Source: Smallanthus sonchifolius
Taxonomy: Eukaryota > Streptophyta > Magnoliopsida > Asterales > Asteraceae
Assembly (NCBI GenBank): GCA_023525975.1
Contig: JAKNSE010000030.1
Span: 2,643,001-2,707,000 of the forward strand
Length of the DNA: 64,000 nt
Direction: 5' to 3'
Both the position numbers and the translations under genes were made by a program. Below are positions 20,215 to 31,995 of this stretch, piece by piece; the stretch's first letter is position 1, and each line of letters opens with the position of its first letter. The notes under the pieces were generated by a model. It did not search any database, had not been told where the DNA came from, and was given only the letters and a program-made list of their open reading frames with translations.

Positions 20215-22925
20215 TTTCACACCCTCAAAATCCACCTGCAGAGTTTTACCGCGAAGCGCATGACATACCAGATCTCAGTCATTAGTTACACGGAACGACT
20301 CTATATGAATTTAAATAAAATACTAATTCTGCTCATAGTCACGAGACAACAAAAGCTTAAGTTTGAAAACGATGCGGAAGCGTATATAAAATCCAATTGC
20401 AAGAATAGTCAAATGCACAAAAACATCGCGCCCAAACCAAAGTAAATAATAGAAATAAATAAGTTTGAAATTGTTTGCGAAAACCATGCTCAGACCATGC
20501 ATCCTAATCTTGTGTGTAGCTTAGCGACCTGAGAAAGACATAATAAAAGTGTCAACACAATGGTTGGTGAGTTCATAGAGATGTAAGTAATTAAAAAGTT
20601 CGATGTTTGCTAGATAATGTAATTTATGTATACCGATAGATAGCTAGTCTATGTCATGCTACTACAAGTGTTCAAAACCGAAGCTAACTGTTTGTGTTTG
20701 TTTGCCTTCCGCCATGTCTACCGAACAATGGCAAATGTCTAGGCTAATCTTACACCCGTTCGACCTCCGATCAAGTTAGCGCGACTAACTCGGGTGGGGC
20801 TTGTCAAAACCCAGTAGTACTACTCAAAATCACCTCGCTATGTTCCAATACTAACGGTTCGAGAATGTAAGGACTTGTTGGTATGTTTGCACTTTAGTAA
20901 GCAAGCGATAATACAATAATACAAAACCCATAATGTTTGCGTGCATGCTTTCTCCCCAAAAAGGAAAGTAAGTAAAGATATGGGCCATGAAACTCACCAG
21001 AGTGTTTATGCAAGTGAAAGCTAAGTGAAACAGCTGAACCTCTAACTGCCACCTATAATTCATAGTCTATAAGTGCGTGTTCATGCAAGTTTATATGAAC
21101 CTTTAGTAAACCAAACAATACTAATGTTTAAGTGTTTTGAAAAATTTACATGTTTGACTCAAGTTTGACCCGACGACCCATTGGTGACACGTTGTAAGTA
21201 ATTATGTTTGCTTAGTATAATATTACCACATTATACACAATGATCATACTGTAGCACTTTGCAACAAATCCTATTTGTTCTAACAAACAAGTACGGTTTC
21301 CATAAATAGCAAGTTTCCAAAAATAGCAGGTTTCCATAAATAGCAGGTGTGTTCGGGATTCGTGTTTCTTGGAATTATCATTGTTAATATGCTTGTAAGA
21401 TTACTATAACATGTTCTAGATCACCACATCACATAACACTTGCCTATAACTTAACATGTATGTCATAATTCCAAATAAAGTTTCTATCTTTAGTAACCTA
21501 TGAGAGACATGCAAGATTTCAAGCATCTAACACATTGCAACATGTTATTATGTCCTACATAATATAGCTCTATCATCAAATTATACCACATATGTCTATT
21601 TAACCCTATATGACCACTTTTGCAAATTAAAGTTTCCTTATTTAGCAAGTTTGTAGAACCGGGTTAGGTATTCAAAATTTGATTCCGCAATTCATCTACA
21701 CATATAACAAGTAACACATAAACCTCATTACATCATATAGTTCAATGCTAGTATGCAAGTTTCAAAACCTAAAAAGTTTTCTTCTTTATTAAGTTACGAT
21801 TAATTCACATGTTTTCTATAAAACTACACTTTCACATGCTTCAAAACTTCATATATAATTAAATAGAAACATTCTACATCATCAAACACGTATAATAACC
21901 CATATTCAACAAGTTCCTCCAATTAAAGTTTCCTCTTCAGGAAAGCCTATGTTTTCTAACTTGTTTAACGGGATTCAAAGCATCAAACCAATTCCATACA
22001 ACTTATATAATAAGATTATAACCATAGCAATCATTATACACATCAAATATGCAATCTAGAAATCACAAAAAGTTTCCTTTATGGGAAAGTAACAATCTTT
22101 ACAACTAGGGTTTCAACAAAATCATCAAATACATGTAAAACAATGATAAAGTCACGATCTTTTTTTATAAAAACTCATGTTTGGATGAACTAGGGTTTCA
22201 ATCTAAAATCTAGGAATCAAAAAGTAACGAAATTGAACGAAACAACCTACGTAGGATTGTTAGAAACGTCAAGTGGAGTCCAAATACGCGTTCAATTTCA
22301 AGATCGGAGCTCCAACGAGAGGTGCTTGGGTTGCTTGAATGAATTCGGCAATGGGGGGAGGGAGGGGGGGTTGGGACGGCAATTTAGAGAGAGAGAGAAT
22401 GTGATTAGGGTTTCAAATTTTATAAAAATCCTTATGTGGTGGATTTCAAAGGTTTTAAATTTGGAATGGATAATCATGAAATATTAAAAAAACATTTAAA
22501 TAAATCCAATAGATAATATTCTTTTAAATAATTATTTTTATAAAAGTTCCCATATCTATAAAAATAATCAGTATCAATAAAATAAACAGTAAAATTAAAA
22601 TCTGATAATTATACGTGATATCACGAAAGTTCACATAATTCGGAGAAAAATCACAAAACATATAAATTCATATAATTTATATTAAAAATAATTATTCGCA
22701 ATTATTTTTATTAGTTCACCAACGTTACGGGTTCAACTCGTGTGTGATCCGGAAATTCTACGAATTACCGATACGTAAGTGTTTGTGCGAAACTGACTCA
22801 TCTAATTAACCTAATTAAATATAATGCATGAGTGAATGTTTGATATAACTAAGTTTGAATAAATAAATGTTTGAGATAACGATGTTTGTATTAACGGAGT
22901 TAACCTGAAAATGCCGGATGTCACA
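20215..22925 (-). repeat. 3' LTR of E1 (2711 bp)
   Basis: In element orientation it starts TGTGACATCCGGCATT and ends GGGTGTGA followed by a mutated CA. Notable contents are a TTTTTATAAAATTT promoter-like box near 22418-22431, a G-rich run on the plus strand (22353-22375), three near-copies of a TTTCCATAAATAGCA motif at 21296-21345, and hairpins TTTCCT with AGGAAA (21929-21944). No credible gene. Confidence 0.93.
22353..22375 (+). other. G-quadruplex-type G-rich run in the family E LTR
   Basis: Four G runs of three or more with loops of 1-2 bases. Equivalent runs are at 32790-32812, 41227-41250 and 57028-57051. In element orientation it is the C-rich strand, just downstream of the TATA-like box. 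Confidence 0.7.
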
Positions 22926-23040
22926 TCATCCCCTTGTTGAAAGAATTTTCGTCCCGAAAATTAATCCAAGTTGCTAGTTGTCTGAAACAAAAAGTTTGAG
23001 TTGTCGCATCATCCCCTTGTTGAAAGAAATTTCGTCTCAA
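22926..23040 (-). promoter_or_regulatory. Duplicated polypurine tract of E1
   Basis: In element orientation TTTCAACAAGGGGATGA occurs twice, at about 22926-22945 and 23008-23026, each preceded by GACGAAA-like sequence. The copy next to the LTR is presumably the working plus-strand primer. The second looks like a tandem duplication of the PPT-LTR edge. Confidence 0.7.
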
Positions 23041-23043
23041 AAT

Positions 23044-26000
23044 TTAATTAGTACCTTTCGTGTTTGCCGTTGAGTGCTTGAAAAGCTGAGGATATTTCTT
23101 CATCATCTGATCCTCTCGCTCCCATGTGAACTCCGATCCACGTTTCGAGTTCCAGCGAACTCTAATAATTGAGATTTTGCTGTGCTTGAGTGTTTTAACC
23201 TCACGGTCCATAATTTCAACTTGTTCCTCTATGAAACGTAACTGCTCATCGATTTCCAACTCCTCGAGCGGAACTACTAGTGTCTCATCAGATAGGCATT
23301 TCTTAAGGTTTGAAACATGAAAGACATTGTGTACTCCATTGAGTTCATCTGGTAGGTTTAATTGATACGCAACCGGACCAATCCTTTTCACTATCTCAAA
23401 TGGTCCAATATAACGCGGGTTTAGCTTGCCCCGTTTTCTGAAACGGATTACACCTTTCCAAGGTGAAACTTTTAATAACACTCTGTCACCCAACTGAAAC
23501 TCTAACGGTTTTCTGCGTTTGTCTGCATAGCTCTTTTGACGGTCACGGGCTGCCGCCATACGGTTTCGAATTTGCACAATCTTTTCAGAAGTTTCGTGCA
23601 CATGTTCAGGGCTGTAACTTGGCTATCTCCAACTTCAGCCCAACAGAGAGGTGATCGGCATTTCCGTCCATATAATGCCTCGAACGGTGCTGCCTGGATG
23701 CTAGTATGGTAGCTATTATTATAAGAGAACTCCACCAAGGGTAGGTGAGTCTCCCAACTATTTCTGAAATCGATTACGCAAGCCCGTAGCATGTCCTCTA
23801 GGGTTTGAATTGTACGCTCACTCTTGCCATCAGTTTGGGGATGGTATGTTGTGCTCATATCCAGATGCGTACCCAGAGATTTCTGTATGGATTGCTAGAA
23901 GCACGAAGTAAATCGAGCGTATCTATCTGAAATGATTGAAATTGGCACTCCATGCCGAGAGACTACTTCCTTAATATAAATGCGGGTTAACTTATCCATT
24001 TTGTCAGTTTCCTTGATAGCAAGGAAGTGTGCGGATTTGGCTAAGCGATCCACTATCACCCAGATTGTGTTACATCCAGAAGGATTTCCACATCGGGATT
24101 TCCGGCTGTTGAAGTAATCCGGATGGATTTTGGTACTCCACCTTGACCTTTGAACAAGTTAGGCACTTGCTCACATAGGTGGCTATGTCGGCTTTCATGT
24201 TCGACCACCAATACAACACCTTTAGATCGTGGTACATTTTGTCACATCCCGGATGAATAGAGTATCGGGATTTGTGAGCTTCATCCATAACAAGCTCTCT
24301 CAGGTTTCCATACACTAGAATCCATATTCGCTCCGCGAAATAGCGAATACCAACAAATTTAACTTCCAGTTGTTTCTCCATACCACGGGTGGCTTCCAAC
24401 GTTAAGTTCTCTTCTTTTAAGGCTTCAAGTTGAGCATTACGGATTTGTGCGGGTAATCCTGTATGAATAGTGAGTTGCAACGCTCGAACTCGTCGGGGTT
24501 TGGTTTCTTTTCTGCTTAGAGCATCGGCTACCACGTTAGCCTTACCTGGATGGTACTTGATGGCACAATCATAATCATTTAAGAGTTCGATCCAGCGACG
24601 CTGTCACATGTTCAACTCTTTCTATTCGAATATGTGCTGGAGACTCTTGTGATCGGTGTAAATGGTGCACTTGGTACCGTACAAGTAGTGTCTCCAGATT
24701 TTCAGCGCAAATACCACGGCTCCCAACTCCAAGTCGTGAGTCGTGTAGTTTTTCTCGTGGACTTTTAATTTCCGAGAAGCGTATGCGATAACTTTCTCGC
24801 GTTGCATTAGCACACAACCGAGACCCTGGATAGAAGCATCGTAATACACTATGAAGTCATCCGTTCCCTCTGGCAGAGATAGGATGGGTGCGCTACAGAG
24901 TTTCAGCTTCATAAGTTGGAATGCTGAATCTTGAGTTTCGCTCTAGGTATACGGTTTACCTTTTTGAGTTAGGGCGGTGAGAGGTTGAGAGATCTTAGAA
25001 AACCCCTCTATGAATCGGCGGTAGTAGCCATCCAATCCCAAAAATTGTCGCACCTCTGTCGGAGTCGTTGGTGCTGCCCAATTCTTAATGGCTTCTACCT
25101 TGGATGGATCAACATGGATTCCCTTCTCATTGACTACATGTCCAAGAAATTGAACCTCGCGAATCCAAAAATCGCATTTGGAAAACTTAGCATATACCTG
25201 CTCCTGTCTTAGCAGTTCAAGAATTAAGCGCAAGTCCTCTTCGTGTTCTTCCTTACTCTTAGAATAGATAAGGATATCATCAATGAAAACAATGACGAAT
25301 TGGTCGAGGTAGGGTTTACACACACGGTTCATGAGGTCCATGAACACCACGGGTGCGTTGGTTAATCCAAATGGCATGACCAAAAACTCGTAATGGCCGT
25401 ACCAGGTTCTGAAAGCGGTTTTGGATATATCTTCATCACGAACTCGCAGCTGATGATATCCAGATCTTAAATCGATTTTTGAATAGACATTCGACCCTTG
25501 AAGTTGGTCGAATAGATCATCAATGCGGGGAAGTGGGTAGCGGTTCTTGATAGTGACCTTGTTCAGCTCTCGGTAATCAATACACATGCGGAAAGTCCCA
25601 TCCTTCTTTTTGACAAATAGGACTGGGGCTCCCCATGGTGATGAACTGGGTCGGATGAAACCCTTATCCAACAGTTCTTGCAACTGTGTGGATAACTCCT
25701 GCAGCTCACTTGGTGCAAGTCTATAAGGTGCTCTGGCAATAGGGGCTGCTCCGGGTGTTAAATCGATTTGGAATTCGACCTGTCGATGGGGTGGAAGACC
25801 GGGTAAGTCTTCAAGAAAAACTTATGGGAAGTCGCGAACAATAGGGATATGTGTAAGTTTCTTCTCCTCGGAAGATTTGTCAGCGACAAGGGCTAGTATC
25901 GCGGTATGACCCTTGCGTAGACATTTCTGCGCCTTCATATAAGATATGATGCCCATGACGGCACCACTCTTCTCGCCTTTTACAGAAGGGATCTCTCCAC

Positions 26001-27622
26001 TAGCTAGGGGAATACGAACAATTTTATCTTTACAGATGACCTCAGCTTGGTTTTTAGATAACCAATCCATGCCAACAATTATGTCAAAACTATCGAGTGT
26101 AACTGGCATGAGATCGATGTCAAGTTTGTGACCAGATAATCCTAACTTACATACCTCTAGGATATGAGTTGCCTCGATTAGCTTACCGTCAGCTATTTCT
26201 ATGGAATATTTGTGCTCTAACTGGGTTGTGGTCATCTCTATCTGTTTACTAAAGTTCTCAGAAATGAAACTCCTATCGGCACCTGTATCAAATAGTACAG
26301 AAGCAAAATGATCGTTTAAAGGAAACATACCGATTACAACGTTGTGGTCCTTTCGAGCTTCTCCTGAGCCGATCACGAAGGCCCGACCCTTCGCACCATT
26401 TCCATTATTATTCCCATTACCACCCTGATGGTTATTGCCATTACCGTTCCCATTGCAAGTTTTCTTCAGCTGAGGGAAGTCCCTTTTAAAATGCCCCTCT
26501 TTACCGCACACAAAGCATCCCTTGGGTGCGTCACCGGTTGGTGTCTGTTTAGCCTGTAGATCTCCTTGACAATCCTTAGCTGAATGACCCATTTTTCCTC
26601 GACGTTGACAACGGTACCTGTCACAAGCTCCAGTGTGATGAAAGTTACATTTGTTGCACTTTGGGAACTTACCATCATAGGTACCCTGATTTTGCTGAGC
26701 AGAGTTTAACTGTGAAGTATTCTTGGTATGCTCGAACTTTCGATGTTGCTGCGGTGCGGGTGGATTAAACTGAGAAGACTTGGAGTGCGTACTTTCAAAC
26801 TTACGCTTGTTATCAGTTACCTTAGAAGCTGATTTCCTAGGAGGTGATGTACCTTGGGCAACTGCCTGATCGGTCAATTTGTGGGCTAGCCGAATAGTTT
26901 GTTGGACAGTGGTGGGGTTGGAGGACGTCACCATGCTCTGAATTTAAGGAACTAGGCCCTCGATATACATCTCAATCCGCTTGTACACTGGAGTCACCAT
27001 CTGTGGGCACAAAGTAGCTAGCTCATGAGAGCGGGTGATGTAGGCTTCGATCTCAGACCCTTCCATTTTGAGATTCCAGAACTCAACCTCAAGTTTTTGT
27101 ACCTCGTCGCGAAGGCAGTACTCTTCTTTCAGCATATTCTTAAATTCCTCACATGGCAAAGCGTTTGCCATTTTCAAAGTTAGCATTTGTACCTGGGAGT
27201 TCCACCGGGTAAGGGCTGGACCCTCTAGTGTGCCAGATGCATACTTCACCTGGTTATTCGGCGGGCAATTACACATGGCAAAGGCCGACTCGGATTTCTC
27301 CATCCAGTGAAGTAAACCGAATGCTCCTTCAGCTCCACTAAACGTGTGGGGCTTGCAGTCCATGAAGGTCTTGTAGGTGCAGACCTGCTGATTGTTGTTC
27401 GGTCCTAGATAAAATACAAAGAATGTGTTTAGGAATATTAGATTCGGTAATGAGTTTAGAATGAGTGCTGACTCACTAGAGTCGACAAATGATACATTTA
27501 TCTCCAGCTGGGTTGGCTGCTAAAGCTTCAGCCACACGTTCGTTAATCAAAGCGGTGAGTTCTACTGCGGTCATATTGATGTTACCGCGTCTGCCGTTAC
27601 ATCCACCTCGTCGTCCAGACAA
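23044..27622 (-). pseudogene. gag-pol: gag-pol of E1, with an intron in gag; inactive
   Basis: One long minus-strand frame. Exon 1 (27622-27502) encodes the basic N-terminus but its ATG is TTG. Exon 2 starts at 27404: gag core (CKPHTFSGAEGAFGLL), zinc knuckles (RCQRRGKMGHSAKDC has lost a Cys; CFVCGKEGHFKRDF has lost the last Cys), protease FDTGAD, RT with FIDD, RNase H, integrase zinc finger, and chromodomain to 23044. Stops lie at 26944, 25822, 24943 and 24622. A deletion at about 24068 removes the segment with the first integrase aspartate (MDFITKLP), and there are frameshifts near 23870 and 23600. It cannot support transposition. Confidence 0.9.
27405..27501 (-). other. gag intron of E1 (97 bp), donor mutated
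   Basis: Equivalent to the intron in the composite element at 46321-46417. The acceptor TTTTATCTAG is kept. The donor reads AT in place of GT. Removing it joins the two gag exons in frame (phase 1). Confidence 0.7.
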
Positions 27623-27869
27623 GATCTTTACATTCACAAATATACAATAATGAGAAAAATATATCGCACATTATCATCATACAAGTTCAAGTAAATAAAA
27701 GAAAATTAAACCACAACATCTAACATTTCAATAATAATACTTGATAAAATAAATTGTAAAGGCTACAAAGTACTTTCAATCAAACATCAAAATCCAGAAA
27801 CATCTGTTGGATGGGAACAACCCTGCCCATCTAGGTTTAAATAAAGCAAATAACTAAGATGATAGTCTG

Positions 27870-28535
27870 TCAATCATCATCACTGCCAACTGAGGTCACA
27901 TCAGAAACAGCATCATCATCCTCATCCTGCTCTCCCTCGAGCTCATCCTCCTGCGCAACCTCCGCGGCGTTGGCAGCCTCGACCTGTCCCTCCAAATCAT
28001 CAATCCTAGCTCCGACTGCCTCGAGGTTAAGGTGCTACACGTTCACTTGTGCATGCAGCTCATGGAATGTTGTCGCAAGGTTGTATTTTACAGTATTTAA
28101 TCTAACTTGATTCTTAATCAGCTTCTCTACCCTTTGATCAGTCTTGTATCCACGCTGCAACAGCCCGGTGATCTCACCTGCAGCCTCACGCATGTTGCCT
28201 ATCTCTCTGTCCATCTTAGCTACGAAGGCAGCTAAAACCTGCTCGAGTGGATACCTCAGCGGTGGCAAGACTCGCGAGTACGAAGAGGAAGAAGAAGGAA
28301 TGTCAGCAGTGAGTGGGGGTGGGACCTGCTCCTCGCGGATCCAGCTCCTGATCCTGTCGGGATACCAGTCCCAGTCCTGCGTGTTGTCTCCGATACGCAC
28401 GTGAAAAGGCTCGTCATGCACTATAGCATCATCGATAGGTGTCAACCTCTGCCTCTTAGGCTCTAGTGAAGGTACTGTGGGAACCTTGGGTTCCTGATCG
28501 ACCAGGGATGTAGGTGACCTTAGTGAAGAAGACAT
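27870..28535 (-). pseudogene. Leader ORF upstream of gag in E1 (ORF0), one stop
   Basis: 221 codons from MSSSLRSPTSLVDQ, with a Pro/Ser-rich start, WYPDRIRSWIREEQVPPPL, a probable coiled coil (FVAKMDREIGNMREAAGEIT and onwards) and a very acidic end (EDDDAVSDVTSVGSDDD). A TAG at about 28035 breaks it. The composite element copies are readable at the same place. Asteraceae gypsy polyproteins often carry a similar acidic, Ser/Pro-rich leader before gag (recollection). Function unknown. A T-rich 250-bp gap separates it from gag. Confidence 0.6.
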
Positions 28536-28644
28536 TTCCTATAGTGTGATGATTAAGTGACATGTATGAGTGTAAGTGTTGTGTAACTAATGCATGTGTG
28601 TGGTTATAGTCTAGTATGCAAATCCTAGTTCACTAGAACCAATG

Positions 28645-28656
28645 GCTCTGATACCA
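28645..28656 (-). promoter_or_regulatory. Primer-binding site of E1 (tRNA-iMet)
   Basis: TGGTATCAGAGC on the minus strand, three bases from the LTR. Confidence 0.93.
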
Positions 28657-30664
28657 ATCTGTCACACCCTCAAAATCCACCTGCAGGGTTTTACCGCGAA
28701 GCGCGTGACATACCAGGATCTCAGTCATTAGTTACACGGAACGACTATATATGAATTTAAATAAATACTAATGCTGGTCATAGTCACGAGACAACAAAAG
28801 CTTAAGTTTGAAAACATTGCGGAAGCGTACATAAAATCCAAATGCATGAATAGTGCGAAAAACACCGCGCCCAAACCAAAGTAAATAATAGAAATAAAAT
28901 AGTTTGAAATGGTTTGCGAAAACCATGCTCAGACCATGCATCCTAATCTTGTGTGTACCTTAGCGACCTGAGAAAGACATGCTAAAAGTATCAACACAAT
29001 GGTTGGTGAGTTCATAGAGATGTAAGTAATTAAAAAGTTCGATGTTTGCTAGATGATGTAATTTATGTATACCTATAGATAGCTAGTCTATGTCATGCTA
29101 CTACAAGTGTTCGAAACCGAAGCTGACTGTTTATGTTTGTTTGCCTTCCGCCATGTCTACCGAACAATGGCAAATGTCTAGGCTAATCTTACACCCGTTC
29201 GACCTCCGGTCAAGTTAGCGCGACTAACTCAGATGGGGCTTGTCAAAACCCAGTAGTACTACTCAAATCACCTCGCTATGTTCCAATACTAACGGTTTGA
29301 GAATGTAAGGACTTGTTGGTATGTTTGCACTTTAGTAAGCAAGCGATAATACAATAATACAAAACCCATAATGTTTGCGTGCATGCTTTCTCCCCAAAAA
29401 GGAATGTAAGTAAAGATAGGGGCCATGAAACTCAACTGAGTGTGTATGCAAGTGAAAGCTAAGTAAAACAGTTGAACCTCTAACTGCCACCTATAATTCA
29501 TAGTCTATAAGTGCGTGTTCGTGCTAGTTGATATGAACCCTTAGTATCCAAACAATACTAATGTTTAAGTGTTTTGAAAAATTTACAAGTTTGACTCAAG
29601 TTTGACCCGACGACCCGTTGGTGACACGTTGTAAGTAATTATGTTTGCTTAGTATAATATTACCACATTATACACAATGATCATACTGTAGCACTTTGCA
29701 ACAAATCATATTTGTTCTAACAAACAAGTACGGTTTCCATAAATACCAAGTTTCCAAAAATAGCAGGTTTCCATAAATAGCAGGTGTGTTCGGGATTCGT
29801 GTTTCTTTGAATTATCATTGTTAATATGCTTGTAAGATTACTATAACATGTTCTAGATCACCACATCACATAACACTTGCCTAGAACTTAACATGTATGC
29901 CATAATTACAAATAAAGTTTCTATCTTTAGTAACCTATGAGAGACATGCAAGATTTCAAGCATCTAACACATTGCAACATGTTATTATGTCCTACATAAC
30001 ATAGCTCTATCATCAAATTATACCACATATGTCCAATTAACCCTATATGACCACTTTTATAAATTAAATTTTCCTTATTTAGCAAGTTTGTAGAACCGGG
30101 TTAGGTATTCAAAATTCGATTCCACAATTCATCTACACATGTAACAAGTAACACATAAACCTCATTACATCATATAGTTCAATGCTAGTATGCAAGTTTC
30201 AAAACCTAAAAAGTTTCCTTCTTTATTAAGTTACGATTAATTCACATGTTTTCTACAAAACTACACTTTCACATGCTTCAAAACTTCATATATAATTAAT
30301 TAGAAACATTCTACATCATCAAACACGTATAATAACCCATATTCAACAAGTTCCTCCAATTAAAGTTTCCTCTTTAGGAAAGCCTATATTTTCTAGCTTG
30401 TTTAACGGGATTCAAAGCATCAAACCATTTCCATACAACTTATATAATAAGATTATAACCATAGCAATCATCATACACATCAAATATGCAATCTAGAAAT
30501 CACAAAAAGTTTCCTTTATGGGAAAGTTACAATCTTTACAACTAGGGTTTGAACAAAATCATCAAATACATGTAAAACTGTAACATACCAAAAATAAAAT
30601 GACAGTTATAATACAGAATAAATGAACGAGGCGTGACGGGCCGGGCTAGATGGAGTCCTTTCCC

Positions 30665-30672
30665 TATAAATA
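30665..30672 (+). promoter_or_regulatory. TATA box of the nested solo LTR
   Basis: CCCTATAAATAGCC context, 86 bp into the LTR. A transcript from here would include the hairpin array. Confidence 0.6.
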
Positions 30673-31029
30673 GCCAACAACCTCCACCATTTCTCTCATT
30701 TGCCACATCTAGAGAGAGAAACCGTAGAGAGAGAAAGTTGGCGGATCGACTCGAGATTTTAGTATAGTGTTGCTCCACAACTCGTGAGAAGAACCTCCAG
30801 ATCAGAAGCTCGATACAGGTAACGATCCGACCTAGATAAGAGTTTTTGTTCGTTTTGGGGTTTTTCGGGTTTTGGGTGAAATGGTAACGTTTTTACGGAT
30901 GAAACTGGAAGAAAAACATAGATTTGAGTTCCTTAAGGAAAAGCAAATGTTTTGAATGGAAACAAGTCCGGGATCTTGACGTGATCAGACCCGAAGACGA
31001 AAGTTAGGGTTTTCGCGAAGAAGCAGATC

Positions 31030-31249
31030 CTGCGTACTTACCAAGTACGCAGGAAGAGGATTCTGCGTACTTATCAAGTACGCAAGTAGAGGTTCTGCGT
31101 ACTTGTCATGTACGCAAGAAGAGGTTCTACGTACTTGTCATGTACGCAAGAAGAAGATCATGCGCACTTACCAAGTGCGCATGAAGGAAAGTCTGCGCAC
31201 TTATTAAGTGCGCAAGAACAAAGCCCTGCGCACTTGCTAAGTGCGCAGG
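31030..31249 (+). repeat. Seven-copy hairpin array, 32-33 bp period
   Basis: Units start at 31031, 31064, 31096, 31128, 31161, 31194 and 31227. Each has arms such as TGCGTACTT and AAGTACGCA around a 3-nt loop. Units 1-2 have the TAC form and 3-4 a variant with a 7-bp stem (unit 4 with one mismatch). Units 5-7 have TGCGCACTT with AAGTGCGCA. Units 5 and 7 extend to 11-bp perfect arms. Confidence 0.95.
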
Positions 31250-31865
31250 CATCAGGCTGATTAAGTGAATTCAGTATGTTTAGAATGGTTAAACCGTTAG
31301 AGTCGGGATTGGTCTGATGTGTATGTAACTACTCAATTCAGATCGTACGTGAAGTCGTTGGACCTTTGTTTAGGACAACCGAGACTAGCTTATCAGGTGA
31401 GTTCTAGAAGCCCTCTTTTAAATGTTTTAATAATGTTTTTGGGCTGGTGTGCATACGTAACGATATGACTATTTTATAAAATGATGTTTACGAATGTTGT
31501 ATGTGACGTTTTATAAAATGATGTTTATGAACGATGTTTTGGAAGGAAGGGTTACGAAAGAAGTGTTTATGAAATATTTTGCCAAAAGAAGTTTATGAAG
31601 TGTTTTATGAATGAATGAACGAATGATTTTTTAATAAAACGTACGAATGCTTTAACTGAAGTTTTGAAGTAAAAGAAGTGAAGTTTTGAAGTAAAAGAAA
31701 TGAAGTTTTACGAAAGTCACAAACGAACGAATCTGCCAATATTCCTTAGGGAATGACGGTTACGGGGATGGGAAGTAAGTTATGGGCCTTTACCTTTTAG
31801 GGGCCTTTGTGGTTGGCCAACTGTTGTACAACTGGGGTGATGACGGTCACCAAGGGGATTATCGT

Positions 31866-31995
31866 GATCCTTGAAGTTGATACGATTTACCTTACGGGGT
31901 AGTCGTGCTTGAAGTTTGGTACTTGCGCCTTACGGGGTGCAGTGCTTGAAGTTTGGTACGTGTCATCCTTGTGATACCGTGCTTGAAGTTTGGTG
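31866..31995 (+). repeat. Four-copy direct repeat in the nested solo LTR
   Basis: CTTGAAGTT occurs at about 31869, 31907, 31943 and 31981, three times followed by TGGTAC or TGGTG, with a period of 36-38 bp. Two spacers carry CTTACGGGGT. Confidence 0.8.

Noticed and set aside
31030..31249. CRISPR-like array
   Set aside because: Regular spacing and palindromes resemble CRISPR repeats, but the 'spacers' are near-identical 11-13 bp, the context is a plant LTR, and there are no cas genes.
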